Shown piece by piece: positions 16,094 through 24,572 of a stretch of DNA of 64,000 nucleotides (the first letter of the stretch is position 1; the number at the start of each line of letters is the position of its first letter). A program made the translations under genes and the position numbers. The notes below the pieces were generated by a model. That model ran no database searches. It saw nothing but the letters and a program-made list of their open reading frames with translations, and was not told where the DNA came from. This stretch comes from Thalassobius sp049116315 (GTDB taxonomy: Bacteria; Pseudomonadota; Alphaproteobacteria; Rhodobacterales; Rhodobacteraceae), in the NCBI GenBank assembly GCA_049116315.1, contig JAGDZD010000005.1, positions 248,001 through 312,000 of the forward strand, given 5' to 3'.

Positions 16094-17902
16094 ATGCCAG
16101 TATTGAACGACGTCATCGCCAAGGTCACAGACCGTATTCGCGAACGCAGCCACACCAGCCGATCAACCTATCTGGGCCGCATGCGCCAAGCTGCAGAAGA
16201 AGGGCCACGTCGCGCTCATCTGACCTGTGGCAACCAAGCTCATGCCTATGCCGCTATGGGTCAAGACCAAGGGGCATTGGCACAAGGCCGCGCCGCAAAC
16301 CTTGGTATCATCACCGCATACAATGATATGCTGTCGGCGCATCAGCCCTTTGAACGCTACCCACAGCTGATCCGCGACGCGGCGCGCGCCGCGGGCGCAA
16401 CCGCACAGGTTGCCGGTGGCGTCCCTGCTATGTGTGATGGTGTCACTCAGGGTCAGGTTGGCATGGAGTTGTCGCTTTTCTCGCGCGATGTGATCGCCTT
16501 GGCCACTGGGGTGTCCTTGTCGCACAACACCTATGACGCGGCTGTTTATTTGGGGGTCTGCGACAAGATTGTTCCCGGCCTGATCATTGGCGCGGCGACA
16601 TTTGGCTATATTCCCGGTGTGTTTTTGCCCGCAGGTCCGATGACCAGCGGCATTCCGAATGATCAAAAAGCCAAAGTCCGTCAGAAATTTGCACTTGGTG
16701 AAGTGGGACGTGACGAGCTGATGGCCTCGGAAATGGCCTCGTATCACGGGCCGGGCACCTGTACCTTCTATGGCACAGCAAACTCGAACCAGATGCTGAT
16801 GGAGTTCATGGGATTGCACCTGCCGGGGGCCTCATTTGTGAACCCCAACACGCCGTTGCGCGATGCTTTGACCGTGGCAGGTGCCGAGCAGGCGCTGCAA
16901 ATCACCGCTTTGGGCAATGCGTATCGCCCGGTCTGTGACATTCTGGACGAACGCGCCTTTGTGAACGGCATTGTGGGGCTGATGGCCACGGGGGGCTCGA
17001 CCAACCTCGTGTTGCATTTGCCAGCCATGGCGCGGGCCGCGGGCGTGTTGTTGACCCTCGAAGACTTTGATGAACTGAGCACGGTGACACCGCTGCTGGC
17101 CAAGGTTTATCCCAACGGATTGGCTGATGTGAATCACTTCCATGCTGCCGGTGGATTGGGCTTTATGATTGGTGAACTTCTTGAGGCGGGCTTGCTGCAT
17201 GAAGATGTGAAAACCATCGCGGGTCAAGGCATGGGGCTTTACACACAAGAACCCAAGCTCAAGGATGGGCGCGTGTCTTTTGAACCCGGCACAAAGGTTA
17301 GCCTCAACGAAAAAATCGTGCGCCCTGTCGCCGAAGCTTTCCAAACCTCTGGTGGCCTGAAACAGCTGAAAGGCAATATGGGTCAAGGCATTATGAAGGT
17401 TTCGGCTGTGGCGCCTGAACGTCAGATGATCGAAGCCAAAGCCCGTGTCTTTGAAAGCCAACAGGCCGTCAAAGAGGCGTTCCAAGCCAATGAATTTACC
17501 GAAGACACCGTGGTTGTTGTCCGCTTCCAAGGCCCCAAGGCCAACGGCATGCCGGAATTGCACAACCTGACACCGATGCTGGCTGTGCTGCAAGATCGCG
17601 GCCTGAAGGTGGCTCTGGTCACCGATGGGCGGATGTCGGGCGCGTCTGGCAAGGTGCCTGCCGCCATCCATGTCAGCCCCGAGGCCGTGGCCGGTGGCCC
17701 GCTGGCGCGCATGCGCGACGGTGACCTTGTGCGGGTTGATGCGGTCAGCGGTGTGCTGGAAAACCTCAGCGAAGACTTCCAAAACCGTACAGCAGATACC
17801 CCGGATCTAAGTGACAATGGTCATGGCATTGGGCGCGAGCTTTTTGCAACCTTCCGGGAAAATGTAGGTTTGGCTACCGAAGGCGCGGCGGTCGTCGTAT
17901 AA
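16094..17902 (+). CDS. edd: 6-phosphogluconate dehydratase
   Basis: 602 residues, full length for Edd. It converts 6-phosphogluconate to 2-keto-3-deoxy-6-phosphogluconate, the first dedicated step of the Entner-Doudoroff pathway, and needs a [4Fe-4S] cluster. Family motifs include GIITAYNDMLSAHQP, PAMCDGVTQGQ (cluster Cys), AAVYLGVCDKIVPG (Cys) and the C-terminal DGRMSGASGKVPAAIHV and NGHGIGRELF. AGAGG-like ribosome site precedes the ATG at 16094. It is followed by eda after 34 bases and forms an operon ending in the triple hairpin, copy 2. Confidence 0.98.
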   Translation: MPVLNDVIAKVTDRIRERSHTSRSTYLGRMRQAAEEGPRRAHLTCGNQAHAYAAMGQDQGALAQGRAANLGIITAYNDMLSAHQPFERYPQLIRDAARAAGATAQVAGGVPAMCDGVTQGQVGMELSLFSRDVIALATGVSLSHNTYDAAVYLGVCDKIVPGLIIGAATFGYIPGVFLPAGPMTSGIPNDQKAKVRQKFALGEVGRDELMASEMASYHGPGTCTFYGTANSNQMLMEFMGLHLPGASFVNPNTPLRDALTVAGAEQALQITALGNAYRPVCDILDERAFVNGIVGLMATGGSTNLVLHLPAMARAAGVLLTLEDFDELSTVTPLLAKVYPNGLADVNHFHAAGGLGFMIGELLEAGLLHEDVKTIAGQGMGLYTQEPKLKDGRVSFEPGTKVSLNEKIVRPVAEAFQTSGGLKQLKGNMGQGIMKVSAVAPERQMIEAKARVFESQQAVKEAFQANEFTEDTVVVVRFQGPKANGMPELHNLTPMLAVLQDRGLKVALVTDGRMSGASGKVPAAIHVSPEAVAGGPLARMRDGDLVRVDAVSGVLENLSEDFQNRTADTPDLSDNGHGIGRELFATFRENVGLATEGAAVVV

Positions 17903-17936
17903 GACCGCAAATTCATCCCACAGGAGATTCCCTGCT

Positions 17937-18575
17937 ATGACCCCGCAAGAGGCAAGTGCCTTTTCTGAAATGCTGTGCCGTAAGGCCCCTGTCATCCCGG
18001 TTTTGGTTGTCGAAGACGCCGCAACCGCAAAACCTCTGGCCGAAGCTTTGGTCAAAGGTGGGCTGCCCGTGCTCGAAGTCACCCTGCGCACACCCGCCGC
18101 ATTGGATGTCATCCGCGAGATGGCAGAGGTCGAAGGCGGCATCGTGGGTGCAGGCACAATCCTGACCCCAGAAGACGCCCGCAAAGCCAAAGAAGCTGGC
18201 GCGCGCTTTGCCGTTTCGCCCGGCGCGACCGACACTGTACTGGCAGCCTGCGAAGAGCTGGACCTGCCCTTGCTGCCCGGTGCGGCAACAGCATCCGAAG
18301 CGATGGCATTGCTGGAGCGCGGCTATACCGTGCAAAAGTTCTTCCCGGCCGAAGCCGCTGGCGGCGCGCCGTTTTTGAAGTCGCTGTCTTCGCCAATCCC
18401 TCAGGTGCTGTTCTGCCCAACCGGTGGCATTGGCACAAAGAACGCGCATGAATATTGGGCTCTGCCAAACACCGCTTGTGTGGGTGGCAGCTGGGTGGCC
18501 CCTAAGTCACTGGTCGATGCTGGTGACTGGGAAGGCATTACAGCCCTCGCCAAAGAAGCCTGCGAATTGGGCTAA
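17937..18575 (+). CDS. eda: 2-keto-3-deoxy-6-phosphogluconate aldolase
   Basis: 212 residues, class I aldolase of the Eda trimer family. It splits KDPG into pyruvate and glyceraldehyde-3-phosphate, the second Entner-Doudoroff step. The catalytic Glu and phosphate-binding Arg are in VLEVTLRTP (Glu 47, Arg 51), the Schiff-base Lys is in VQKFFPAEAAGG (near 135), and the substrate loops GAGTIL, SPGAT and CPTGGI are intact. An AGGAGATT ribosome site precedes the ATG. zwf and pgl are not adjacent here. Confidence 0.98.
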   Translation: MTPQEASAFSEMLCRKAPVIPVLVVEDAATAKPLAEALVKGGLPVLEVTLRTPAALDVIREMAEVEGGIVGAGTILTPEDARKAKEAGARFAVSPGATDTVLAACEELDLPLLPGAATASEAMALLERGYTVQKFFPAEAAGGAPFLKSLSSPIPQVLFCPTGGIGTKNAHEYWALPNTACVGGSWVAPKSLVDAGDWEGITALAKEACELG

Positions 18576-18578
18576 GCG

Positions 18579-18643
18579 CGTTTTTTGTACAAAAAACGGG
18601 TCGGAAAATGCACATTTTCCGGTCCGGAATATGTCATATTCCG
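18579..18643 (+). repeat. Triple tandem hairpin element, copy 2
   Basis: Palindrome CGTTTTTTGTACAAAAAACG (18579-18598), then CGGAAAATG-CA-CATTTTCCG (18602-18621), then CGGAATATG-T-CATATTCCG (18625-18643). It starts three bases after the eda stop. Relative to copy 1 the first and third stems have several changed bases on both arms that preserve pairing. It is followed at once by the terminator-like hairpin at 18651-18693. Confidence 0.86.
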
Positions 18644-18648
18644 CAACT

Positions 18649-18927
18649 CTAAACGCCGCGTCGTGCCTTCCAGCCGCCGCGGCGTTTTTGTTTGGCAGAT
18701 CTGGTACGTCCGCTTTGCAAGACGCGCATCATCGGATGGTTTTGATCTTGCTGAGCATGCGCATTCAGCAGCGCCACACATAGCTTGGCCACATCAGAGC
18801 CATCCGGTAAATCCAGCACCCACCCCAGAAAAATCGACCGCGCATCCTCAGGGGACAGGTTTTCGATCCGAAAACTTTCCGCGATGACACCTTTGGGGTC
18901 CAGCAATGTGACGTCGATTTGGCTCAC
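18649..18927 (-). CDS. Small conserved hypothetical protein coupled to glnE
   Basis: 92 residues. It starts MSQIDVTLLDPKGVIAESFR and its ATG overlaps the glnE stop (ATGA), so it is translationally coupled to glnE. The first 70 residues look like a compact alpha/beta domain (SPEDARSIFLGWVLDLPDGSDVAKLCVALLNAH), and the tail is strongly basic (RTRSAKQKRRGGWKARRGV). I do not recognise a named domain. The basic tail may reflect overlap with the terminator hairpin on the other strand as much as function. Confidence 0.7.
   Translation of the reverse strand: MSQIDVTLLDPKGVIAESFRIENLSPEDARSIFLGWVLDLPDGSDVAKLCVALLNAHAQQDQNHPMMRVLQSGRTRSAKQKRRGGWKARRGV
18651..18693 (+). terminator. Terminator-like hairpin after eda, overlapping the end of the 92-residue gene
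   Basis: AAACGCCGCG and CGCGGCGTTT arms, about 20 bases apart, are followed by TTTG. On the plus strand it would end the edd-eda transcript. The same bases encode the last codons (GGWKARRGV) of the 92-residue protein on the minus strand. Confidence 0.6.
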
Positions 18928-21701
18928 GTCATCCCCCGGCGCAGCGCCTCGTGCACGATGGCGCCGGTTTGCGCCCCGGCTTTGCGCAGCGCTGCCTCTA
19001 GGGTTTCGACAGAGGTCATCCCCGTTTCACGCAGCAACAGGTCACGCCCCCCTTGGCCAATATTGTCCATGTCCAACGGCTTTTCGCTCAGCAATTTGGC
19101 CACCATTTGAACCTTCCAAAACATCTCATAACTAGCTTGCGCCTGAAGCCGCTCTTCTTCGCGCAGCCAACCACTGGCGACAGCTGACTTTAGCCCGTCA
19201 GACACCTGATGTGAGGCCGAAGAAGACATCAACGCGCCCGTTTGCGCCATCAACTCGATGTCTTGCAGCCGCCCTGCCCCAATTTTCACTTCAAAAGGTC
19301 CGGCGGGCGTTTTTGCCGCTGCAATCTTTTCGCGCATGTCCAAGACGTCGCCAAACAGCTTTTGACTGTCACGCGCTTGGCCAAGCACTTCGAGGCGCAC
19401 GGCCTCAACGTCTTGAGCGACCTCTGGATGACCAGCCACGGCGCGCGCACGGGTCAAGGCCAGATGCTCCCAGCTCCAGGCTTGGGTCAGTTGATAGTCG
19501 CGAAAGCTGCTGAGGCTCGCCGCGACGGGCCCTTGGGTGCCAGAGGGGCGCAGACGCATATCCACCTCATAAAGCCGCCCCTCAGCCATCAAAGCGGTCA
19601 CAGCGGTGACCATGGATTGCGTCAGTCGCGCATAATACGCCCGCGCCGCCAATGGGCGTCGCCCGTCGGAATAGTCCACCCCAGCGGCATCATAGATCAC
19701 AATCAGGTCCAGATCCGAACTGGCATTCAACCGGCCAGCCCCCAAAGAGCCCATCCCAAGCACCATCGCCCCGCGCCCCGGGCAGGGTCCATGTTTCTGT
19801 GCAAACTGCGCCTCCACCTCGGGCCACAGCGCCGCCAACGCAGCTTCGGCCAGATCCGCATATTGACCAGAAACCTGATCGACGCTGCGCAGATTGCGCA
19901 GGTGGTGCACCCCTATGCGAAAGTGCCATTCTTTAACCCAGCGCCGGGCCAAATCCAGTTTGCGCTCATAGTCCTGTTCGGCCTGCAGCTGGCTGGCCAA
20001 TTCCTCTCGCAGGGTTTGTTTGCCCGGCCAATCCGAGAAGAAATCACCGCCGATCACCGCGTCAAACACATTTGAGTGCTGCGCCAGATGGCGGGCCAAC
20101 GCTGGCGAGGTGCCAACAATATCCACCAAAAGATCAATCAGTTGCGGGTTGGCTTCGAACAATGACAACAGCTGCACCCCAGCGGGCAAACCTTTCAGAA
20201 AGCCATCCAAGGCAAGGGCCGCCTCTTCGGGGCGCGCCGCGCGCGACAGCTGATCCGCCAGACGTGGTTTGATCCGTTCAAAGATCTCAACAGCACGGGC
20301 AGAGCGCAGCGCAGGGTAGCTGCGCCAACGCGACACCATTTCCGGATCCAACGTTGTTTGTGGTGCCTTGGCGGGGGCCGCATCCGGGGCAAAGAACCCT
20401 TCGGTCAGGCCATGCACCTGTTCCAGACGGCCGCGCAGTTCGATCTTTAGGCTGTCGACCTCTCGGCCCAGGAAACAGGCCAACCGTTGCAGGCCCTCTT
20501 CGCTTTTGGGCAGGGTGTGGGTTTGCGCATCCGCAATCATTTGCAGCCGGTGCTCAACCTCGCGGTGGGCCCGGTAGTGATCGGTGAGCGCAGTGGCCAC
20601 ATCGTTTTCGATCCACCCTTTTTGCGCCAGCACCGACAGGCCCTCAACTGTGCCGGTGACCCGCAATTCAGGATCGCGCCCCCCCGAGATCAACTGGCGG
20701 GTCTGCGTGAAAAACTCGATCTCACGGATGCCGCCGCGCCCCAGCTTCATGTTGTGCCCCAGCAAATCGAGATCCCCACCAAGGCCTTTGTGTTCCCGGA
20801 TGCGCAGCCGCATGTCATGGGCGTCTTGGATCGCGGCAAAATCGAGGTGTTTGCGCCAGACAAACGGGCGCAGCGTGTTCAAAAAATCCTGCCCAGCGGC
20901 CAGATCACCGGCTGCGGGGCGGGCCTTGATATACGCGGCGCGTTCCCACGTGCGACCAAGGCTTTCGTAATAGGTTTCCGCCGCGCCCATCGCCATACAG
21001 ACCGGCGTCACCGCCGGGTCTGGGCGCAACCGCAGATCGGTGCGAAACACATAGCCATCCCCTGTCAGGTCCGACAGCATCGCCGACATTTTCCGCGTCG
21101 CCCGCACAAAAGACGCGCGCGCCTCGTGATAGTCATCTCGGTCAAATCGACGTTCATCAAACAGGCAGATCAGATCGATGTCAGAGGAGTAGTTCAGCTC
21201 AAACGCCCCCATCTTTCCCATGGCCAAAGCAACCATGCCCCCCGCCGTTTCAGCGTCTTCTGGTGTGGCCCCCGGCAACTTGCCGCGTTTGATCTCTGCG
21301 CCCACCGTGGCCCGCAACGCCAAATGACAGGCCGTGTCGCCCAGACGGGTCAACGCCGTGGTGACCTCTTCGAGGGACCAGACGCCTGCGCAATCCGCCA
21401 GACCAGCCAGCAGGGCCACCCGCCGCTTGGCTTGGCGCAACGCTTTGGGCAATGCATCCGGTGCCACGGCCTCAAGGCGTTCAAATTCAGTTTCTAAGGC
21501 AGTTTCAGGTGCGTCAAAGGCTGCCGAAATCCAATCGTGTTCTTTTTCCATCAGCGATTTGAGGTAGGGGCTGCATCCCCCGACCCCGGTGATCAACCCA
21601 CGCAATTCGGGGGGCTGATCACGAAACGGCGCAACCGCCTCGTTTCCAAGGTCACGGTCAAACGCAATCGGCTGGCGGGTCATTCGGGATACAAAACTCA
21701 T
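18924..21701 (-). CDS. glnE: Bifunctional glutamine-synthetase adenylyltransferase/deadenylase
   Basis: 925 residues from the ATG at 21701 (MSFVSRMTRQPIAFDR); an upstream ATG at 21818 would add 39 unlikely residues. GlnE adds and removes AMP on glutamine synthetase in response to PII. Two nucleotidyltransferase domains are seen. The N-terminal one has ELNYSSDIDLICLFDERR (near residue 160) and the C-terminal one has NASSDLDLIVIYDAAG (near 675). Each is followed by a GlnD-PII-uridylyltransferase-like helical domain (KLGRGGIREIEFFTQ and GAGRLQDIELMAQ). Long single gene, followed by a coupled 92-residue gene. Confidence 0.95.
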   Translation of the reverse strand: MSFVSRMTRQPIAFDRDLGNEAVAPFRDQPPELRGLITGVGGCSPYLKSLMEKEHDWISAAFDAPETALETEFERLEAVAPDALPKALRQAKRRVALLAGLADCAGVWSLEEVTTALTRLGDTACHLALRATVGAEIKRGKLPGATPEDAETAGGMVALAMGKMGAFELNYSSDIDLICLFDERRFDRDDYHEARASFVRATRKMSAMLSDLTGDGYVFRTDLRLRPDPAVTPVCMAMGAAETYYESLGRTWERAAYIKARPAAGDLAAGQDFLNTLRPFVWRKHLDFAAIQDAHDMRLRIREHKGLGGDLDLLGHNMKLGRGGIREIEFFTQTRQLISGGRDPELRVTGTVEGLSVLAQKGWIENDVATALTDHYRAHREVEHRLQMIADAQTHTLPKSEEGLQRLACFLGREVDSLKIELRGRLEQVHGLTEGFFAPDAAPAKAPQTTLDPEMVSRWRSYPALRSARAVEIFERIKPRLADQLSRAARPEEAALALDGFLKGLPAGVQLLSLFEANPQLIDLLVDIVGTSPALARHLAQHSNVFDAVIGGDFFSDWPGKQTLREELASQLQAEQDYERKLDLARRWVKEWHFRIGVHHLRNLRSVDQVSGQYADLAEAALAALWPEVEAQFAQKHGPCPGRGAMVLGMGSLGAGRLNASSDLDLIVIYDAAGVDYSDGRRPLAARAYYARLTQSMVTAVTALMAEGRLYEVDMRLRPSGTQGPVAASLSSFRDYQLTQAWSWEHLALTRARAVAGHPEVAQDVEAVRLEVLGQARDSQKLFGDVLDMREKIAAAKTPAGPFEVKIGAGRLQDIELMAQTGALMSSSASHQVSDGLKSAVASGWLREEERLQAQASYEMFWKVQMVAKLLSEKPLDMDNIGQGGRDLLLRETGMTSVETLEAALRKAGAQTGAIVHEALRRGMT

Positions 21702-21923
21702 GCTCAGATTAGTATCGGGCCAGACGAGAGGGTCAATGACACCGATCAGTTTTGCCCGTTTTTTCAAAGACCCTACAGATTTGAATTTCCCCCAATGAGT
21801 CGTGATAATTTGCCCCAAGCCCCTCTAGTCGGGTCTCAAACTTCAGGCTGTCCGCTGAGATAAATTCAAAAAATCGCCGACAATATGCCAACTAAACAAT
21901 TGAAAATAAACAAGCTTCAATCT

Positions 21924-21946
21924 AAATGTAAAAAACATTCACATTA
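21924..21946. promoter_or_regulatory. Distal operator half-match (AAATGTAAA-N5-TTCACATTA)
   Basis: The right arm TTCACATTA is identical to that of the proximal site; the left arm has 7 of 9 matching positions. The two sites are exactly 58 bases apart centre to centre and share the 13-mer CATTCACATTAAC as a direct repeat. Confidence 0.6.
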
Positions 21947-21981
21947 ACCATTGCACTTTCCCCTAGGAACCCCAATCTATG

Positions 21982-22004
21982 TAATGTGAAACGCATTCAC
22001 ATTA
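21982..22004. promoter_or_regulatory. Perfect 9-5-9 palindromic operator TAATGTGAA-ACGCA-TTCACATTA
   Basis: Both 9-base arms match perfectly. It lies 20 bases upstream of the DUF2852 ATG at 22025, overlapping the expected promoter/leader, and has a weaker copy 58 bases further upstream. The binding protein is unknown; the size and symmetry fit a TetR-, MarR- or GntR-like dimer. Confidence 0.7.
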
Positions 22005-22024
22005 ACTTAATGATGGAGAGATTG

Positions 22025-22447
22025 ATGACCCCCGCCGCCGCCTATACCCATGCCACCCCGCAACGCTCGACTTGGCTCACTCGCACCGAAGCTTGGTTGG
22101 ACAGCAAAGGGAAAGGCGCATGGATCGCTGCCATGGTCCTTGGCTTTATCTTTTTCTGGCCCGTTGGTCTGGCCCTTCTATTCTACATGATTTGGAGCAA
22201 ACAAATGTTCTCGAAGACTTGCAAACGACGCACTCAACATGGTTTCCATGCAATGAAATCCAGCGGCAATTCGGCCTTTGACGCGTATAAAGCTGACACA
22301 CTGTCCCGCCTAGAGCAGGAACAAGACGACTTTGAAGCTTTCCTTCAGCGTCTGCGTGAAGCAAAAGACAAATCCGAATTTGACGCCTTTATGGGTGAGC
22401 GTTCGAAAGCAGCGGCCGAAGGCCACACTGCAGACGAAACCGCCTAA
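22025..22447 (+). CDS. DUF2852 membrane protein
   Basis: 140 residues from the ATG at 22025, which follows GATGGAGAG; the frame is open further upstream but through the operator. One strong hydrophobic segment, AWIAAMVLGFIFFWPVGLALLFYMIW (about residues 31-57, given here in the family's typical WPxGLxLLxYMxW form), is followed by a charged helical tail with LSRLEQEQDDFEAFLQRLREAKDKSEFDAFM, which resembles a coiled coil. DUF2852 proteins are small inner-membrane proteins of alphaproteobacteria of unknown role. Expression is probably controlled by the double operator upstream. Confidence 0.88.
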   Translation: MTPAAAYTHATPQRSTWLTRTEAWLDSKGKGAWIAAMVLGFIFFWPVGLALLFYMIWSKQMFSKTCKRRTQHGFHAMKSSGNSAFDAYKADTLSRLEQEQDDFEAFLQRLREAKDKSEFDAFMGERSKAAAEGHTADETA

Positions 22448-22459
22448 CCTATCCTCCAA

Positions 22460-22481
22460 GCGGTCCGGTCTTCCGGGCCGC
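22460..22481 (+). terminator. GC-rich hairpin after DUF2852 gene
   Basis: GCGGTCCGG-TCTT-CCGGGCCGC, nine pairs including one G-T, 12 bases after the stop and followed by a pyrimidine tract rather than pure T. A terminator or attenuating hairpin ahead of the RDD gene. Confidence 0.5.
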
Positions 22482-22526
22482 CTCCTTCCCAATTTGTGAC
22501 CAGATGTTTACCGAAAGGAATTTCAA

Positions 22527-22976
22527 ATGAGCCAGTATTCCTGGCAATTGCCCGACCCGCGCACCCAGCCTGAATTTTATCAGGATGTGAACGCCAAACG
22601 TGTGTTTGCCTGGCTGGTCGACACGATTGCGATTGTTTTGCTTTGCTTGCTGATTGTGCCCTTCACAGCGTTTACCGCTTTGTTTTTCTTTCCTCTGCTG
22701 GTGCTTGTCGTTGGCTTTGGATACCGGGTTGTGACCCTGGCCAATGGGTCTGCGACATGGGGCATGCGTCTGTTTGCCGTCGAATTGCGCAAAGCTGATG
22801 GGGAAAAACTCGATTTTGGCACTGCATTTTTGCATACTTTGGGATTAACGGTTTCCTTTGCCATGCCGCTTTTGCAACTGATCTCTGTTGTTCTGATGGC
22901 GACATCGGATCGTAATCAAGGGCTTAGCGATCATTTGCTTGGCACCGTTGCGATCAACCGCAGTGCCCGCCACTGA
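22527..22976 (+). CDS. RDD-family integral membrane protein
   Basis: 149 residues. The RDD family signature is seen as KRVFAWLVDTIAIVLLCLL (Arg and Asp at the start of the first membrane segment) and the later SATWGMRLFAVELRKADG. Three or four hydrophobic segments occupy about 28-50, 52-70 and 105-128. The function of RDD proteins is mostly unknown; some affect ion transport. It starts 79 bases after the DUF2852 gene and may share its regulation. AAAGGAA precedes the ATG. Confidence 0.9.
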   Translation: MSQYSWQLPDPRTQPEFYQDVNAKRVFAWLVDTIAIVLLCLLIVPFTAFTALFFFPLLVLVVGFGYRVVTLANGSATWGMRLFAVELRKADGEKLDFGTAFLHTLGLTVSFAMPLLQLISVVLMATSDRNQGLSDHLLGTVAINRSARH

Positions 22977-22989
22977 CTATACCAAATCC

Positions 22990-23021
22990 GGTAAGTGTTT
23001 TCCGACACTTGCCGTTTTTTG
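22990..23021 (+). terminator. Rho-independent terminator after RDD gene
   Basis: CGGTAAGTGT-TTTCCG-ACACTTGCCG, ten pairs including one T-G, followed by TTTTTT. It is 13 bases after the stop of the RDD gene. Confidence 0.85.
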
Positions 23022-23094
23022 ACGTCAAACAATCGACTCTTGGCGACAGCTTTGAACGCTGCTATCTTTTTGCCCAAACCGGTTGAAAGAGTTC

Positions 23095-23919
23095 ATGCGA
23101 CACACGTTACCTTTGGCCCCTCAGTTCTATGTCACGGCGCCTCAGCCGTGCCCCTATCTTGCGGATAGGATGGAGCGGAAGTTGTTCACTGCCCTGCAAG
23201 GGGACAGTGCCAGCAAGCTGAATGACAGCCTGTCAACACAGGGGTTTCGCCGGTCGCAAAACGTCCTCTATCGCCCATCGTGTTCGGATTGTTCGGCCTG
23301 CCTGTCAGCGCGCATTCGTGTTGATGGGTTTGAACCCAACAAGACCCAGCGCCGCACGTTAAAGCGCAACGTTGGGTTGACGCGCCGCGTCACCTCGGCT
23401 TGGGCCACCGAAGCCCAATACGATCTGTTTCGTCGTTATCTAGATCAACGTCACGCCGATGGTGGCATGGCAGATATGGATGTGTTCGAATTCGCAGCCA
23501 TGATCGAAGAGACACCTATTCGCACACGCGTCATCGAATATTCAGACACGCAAACCGGCGAATTGGTGGCGGTCTGCCTGACCGATCTGCTAGAAGATGG
23601 CGCCAGCATGGTCTATTCCTTCTATGCCCCGGATCGTCGCAAAGACAGCTTGGGCACCTATGTGATTTTGGATCACATGGAAATCGCCAGAGAAGCCGGC
23701 CTGCCGCATGTCTACCTCGGCTATTGGGTGCAGGGCAGCGCCAAAATGGGCTACAAATCCAAATTCGCTGGCCTCGAAGTGTTCCGAGGCGGCAAATGGG
23801 AAGCGTTCCAAGGCGAAGAGGCCTATTCCTCTGAACTGAACCCGGCATCCACGGATCCGATTGCAGAACAGGTTGCCAATATCTCTTTGCCTGACCTCAG
23901 CCCCCCTGTGCGCCGCTGA
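23095..23919 (+). CDS. bpt: Aspartate/glutamate leucyltransferase (N-end-rule)
   Basis: 274 residues from the ATG at 23095 (a TTG at 23083 is also in frame, but GAAAGAG supports the ATG). Bpt transfers Leu from Leu-tRNA to N-terminal Asp or Glu, marking proteins for ClpS/ClpAP. Family motifs include CPYLADRMERKLF, the N-terminal-domain cysteines in YRPSCSDCSACLSARIRV, and the C-terminal YLGYWVQGSAKMGYKSKF. The length agrees with bacterial enzymes rather than eukaryotic ATE1. It is followed after three bases by the VOC gene and likely forms an operon with it. Confidence 0.94.
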   Translation: MRHTLPLAPQFYVTAPQPCPYLADRMERKLFTALQGDSASKLNDSLSTQGFRRSQNVLYRPSCSDCSACLSARIRVDGFEPNKTQRRTLKRNVGLTRRVTSAWATEAQYDLFRRYLDQRHADGGMADMDVFEFAAMIEETPIRTRVIEYSDTQTGELVAVCLTDLLEDGASMVYSFYAPDRRKDSLGTYVILDHMEIAREAGLPHVYLGYWVQGSAKMGYKSKFAGLEVFRGGKWEAFQGEEAYSSELNPASTDPIAEQVANISLPDLSPPVRR

Positions 23920-23922
23920 TCT

Positions 23923-24312
23923 ATGCAACGAATTTCTCTGTTTGCGCTTGTGGTGCCAGACTACGACGCTGCGATTGAATTCTATGTCAACGCGATGCAA
24001 TTTGATCTGATCGATGACACCGATCAAGGTGACGGCAAACGTTGGGTGGTTGTCGCCCCCAAGGGCGCAGAAACACGCATTTTGCTTGCCAAGGCCGACG
24101 GTCCTGCGCAATCGGCTGCGGTGGGCAACCAAACCGGTGGCCGCGTGGGGTTCTTTCTTGAAACCGATCATTTTGAGCGTGACCACAGCGCCATGCTGGC
24201 GGCTGGCGTCACCTTCGAAGAAGCCCCCCGCCACGAAGACTATGGCAGTGTCGCGGTGTGGCGCGATCCCTTTGGCAACCGCTGGGATCTGATTGAATTT
24301 GCCAATTCTTAA
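23923..24312 (+). CDS. VOC-superfamily (glyoxalase/dioxygenase-like) protein
   Basis: 129 residues, a single-module glyoxalase fold: ISLFALVVPDYDAAIEFYVNAM at the N-terminus and a C-terminal EDYGSVAVWRDPFGNRWDLIEF, with Asp/Glu residues at the usual metal-ligand strands. Such proteins are metal-dependent lyases, isomerases or antibiotic-binding proteins, and the specific reaction is not readable. It starts three bases after bpt, an arrangement that suggests co-transcription but not a shared pathway. Confidence 0.88.
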   Translation: MQRISLFALVVPDYDAAIEFYVNAMQFDLIDDTDQGDGKRWVVVAPKGAETRILLAKADGPAQSAAVGNQTGGRVGFFLETDHFERDHSAMLAAGVTFEEAPRHEDYGSVAVWRDPFGNRWDLIEFANS

Positions 24313-24572
24313 GCGCTTTGTCCGCTCGCTCTGAAGACGCTGCAACACCGCCTCACCCGGTCAGTTCCAGCACGTTCAGGACCAATTGCGCAGGAATTTC
24401 TTAGGCGACGAACGTCTTCGTCCACGGATCGTGCTGACCTTCTGGGCTTTGCTGGTCAAATACCCAAAAGGTTATCCCCTACCCTGTTGCACCTAGGCTC
24501 TATACCTCCTGCACCGGCGCGTGCGCTCAGTTTGGTGCGATCTTAGCACCCTCACTTTTCGGAGGGTCCACT
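24313..24572. other. 260-base spacer, no gene recognised
   Basis: No frame with coding character, no insertion-sequence end and no RNA gene was recognised. Near its right end is the hairpin ACCCTC-N8-GAGGGT (24548-24567), whose right arm contains the GGAGGG ribosome site of the next gene. Confidence 0.55.

Larger units (their letters stand above)
21702..22024. other. 323-base divergent intergenic region with two operators
   Basis: The region between glnE and the DUF2852 gene is AT-richer than its surroundings. It holds two related palindromes (21924-21946 and 21982-22004) close to the DUF2852 start. No gene or RNA is recognised in the remaining 220 bases. Confidence 0.6.

Noticed and set aside
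16832..17782. Long antisense frame opposite edd; similar ones opposite argS (854-1510) and glnE (20487-21497)
   Set aside because: They lie wholly inside a strongly supported gene on the other strand and have no start signals or conserved motifs.
21702..21818. N-terminal extension of GlnE by 39 residues
   Set aside because: The added residues have no family character and the inner ATG at 21701 gives the expected start.
24313..24572. Possible remnant of a transposase or other gene
   Set aside because: No frame longer than about 30 codons shows recognisable similarity and no inverted ends were found.
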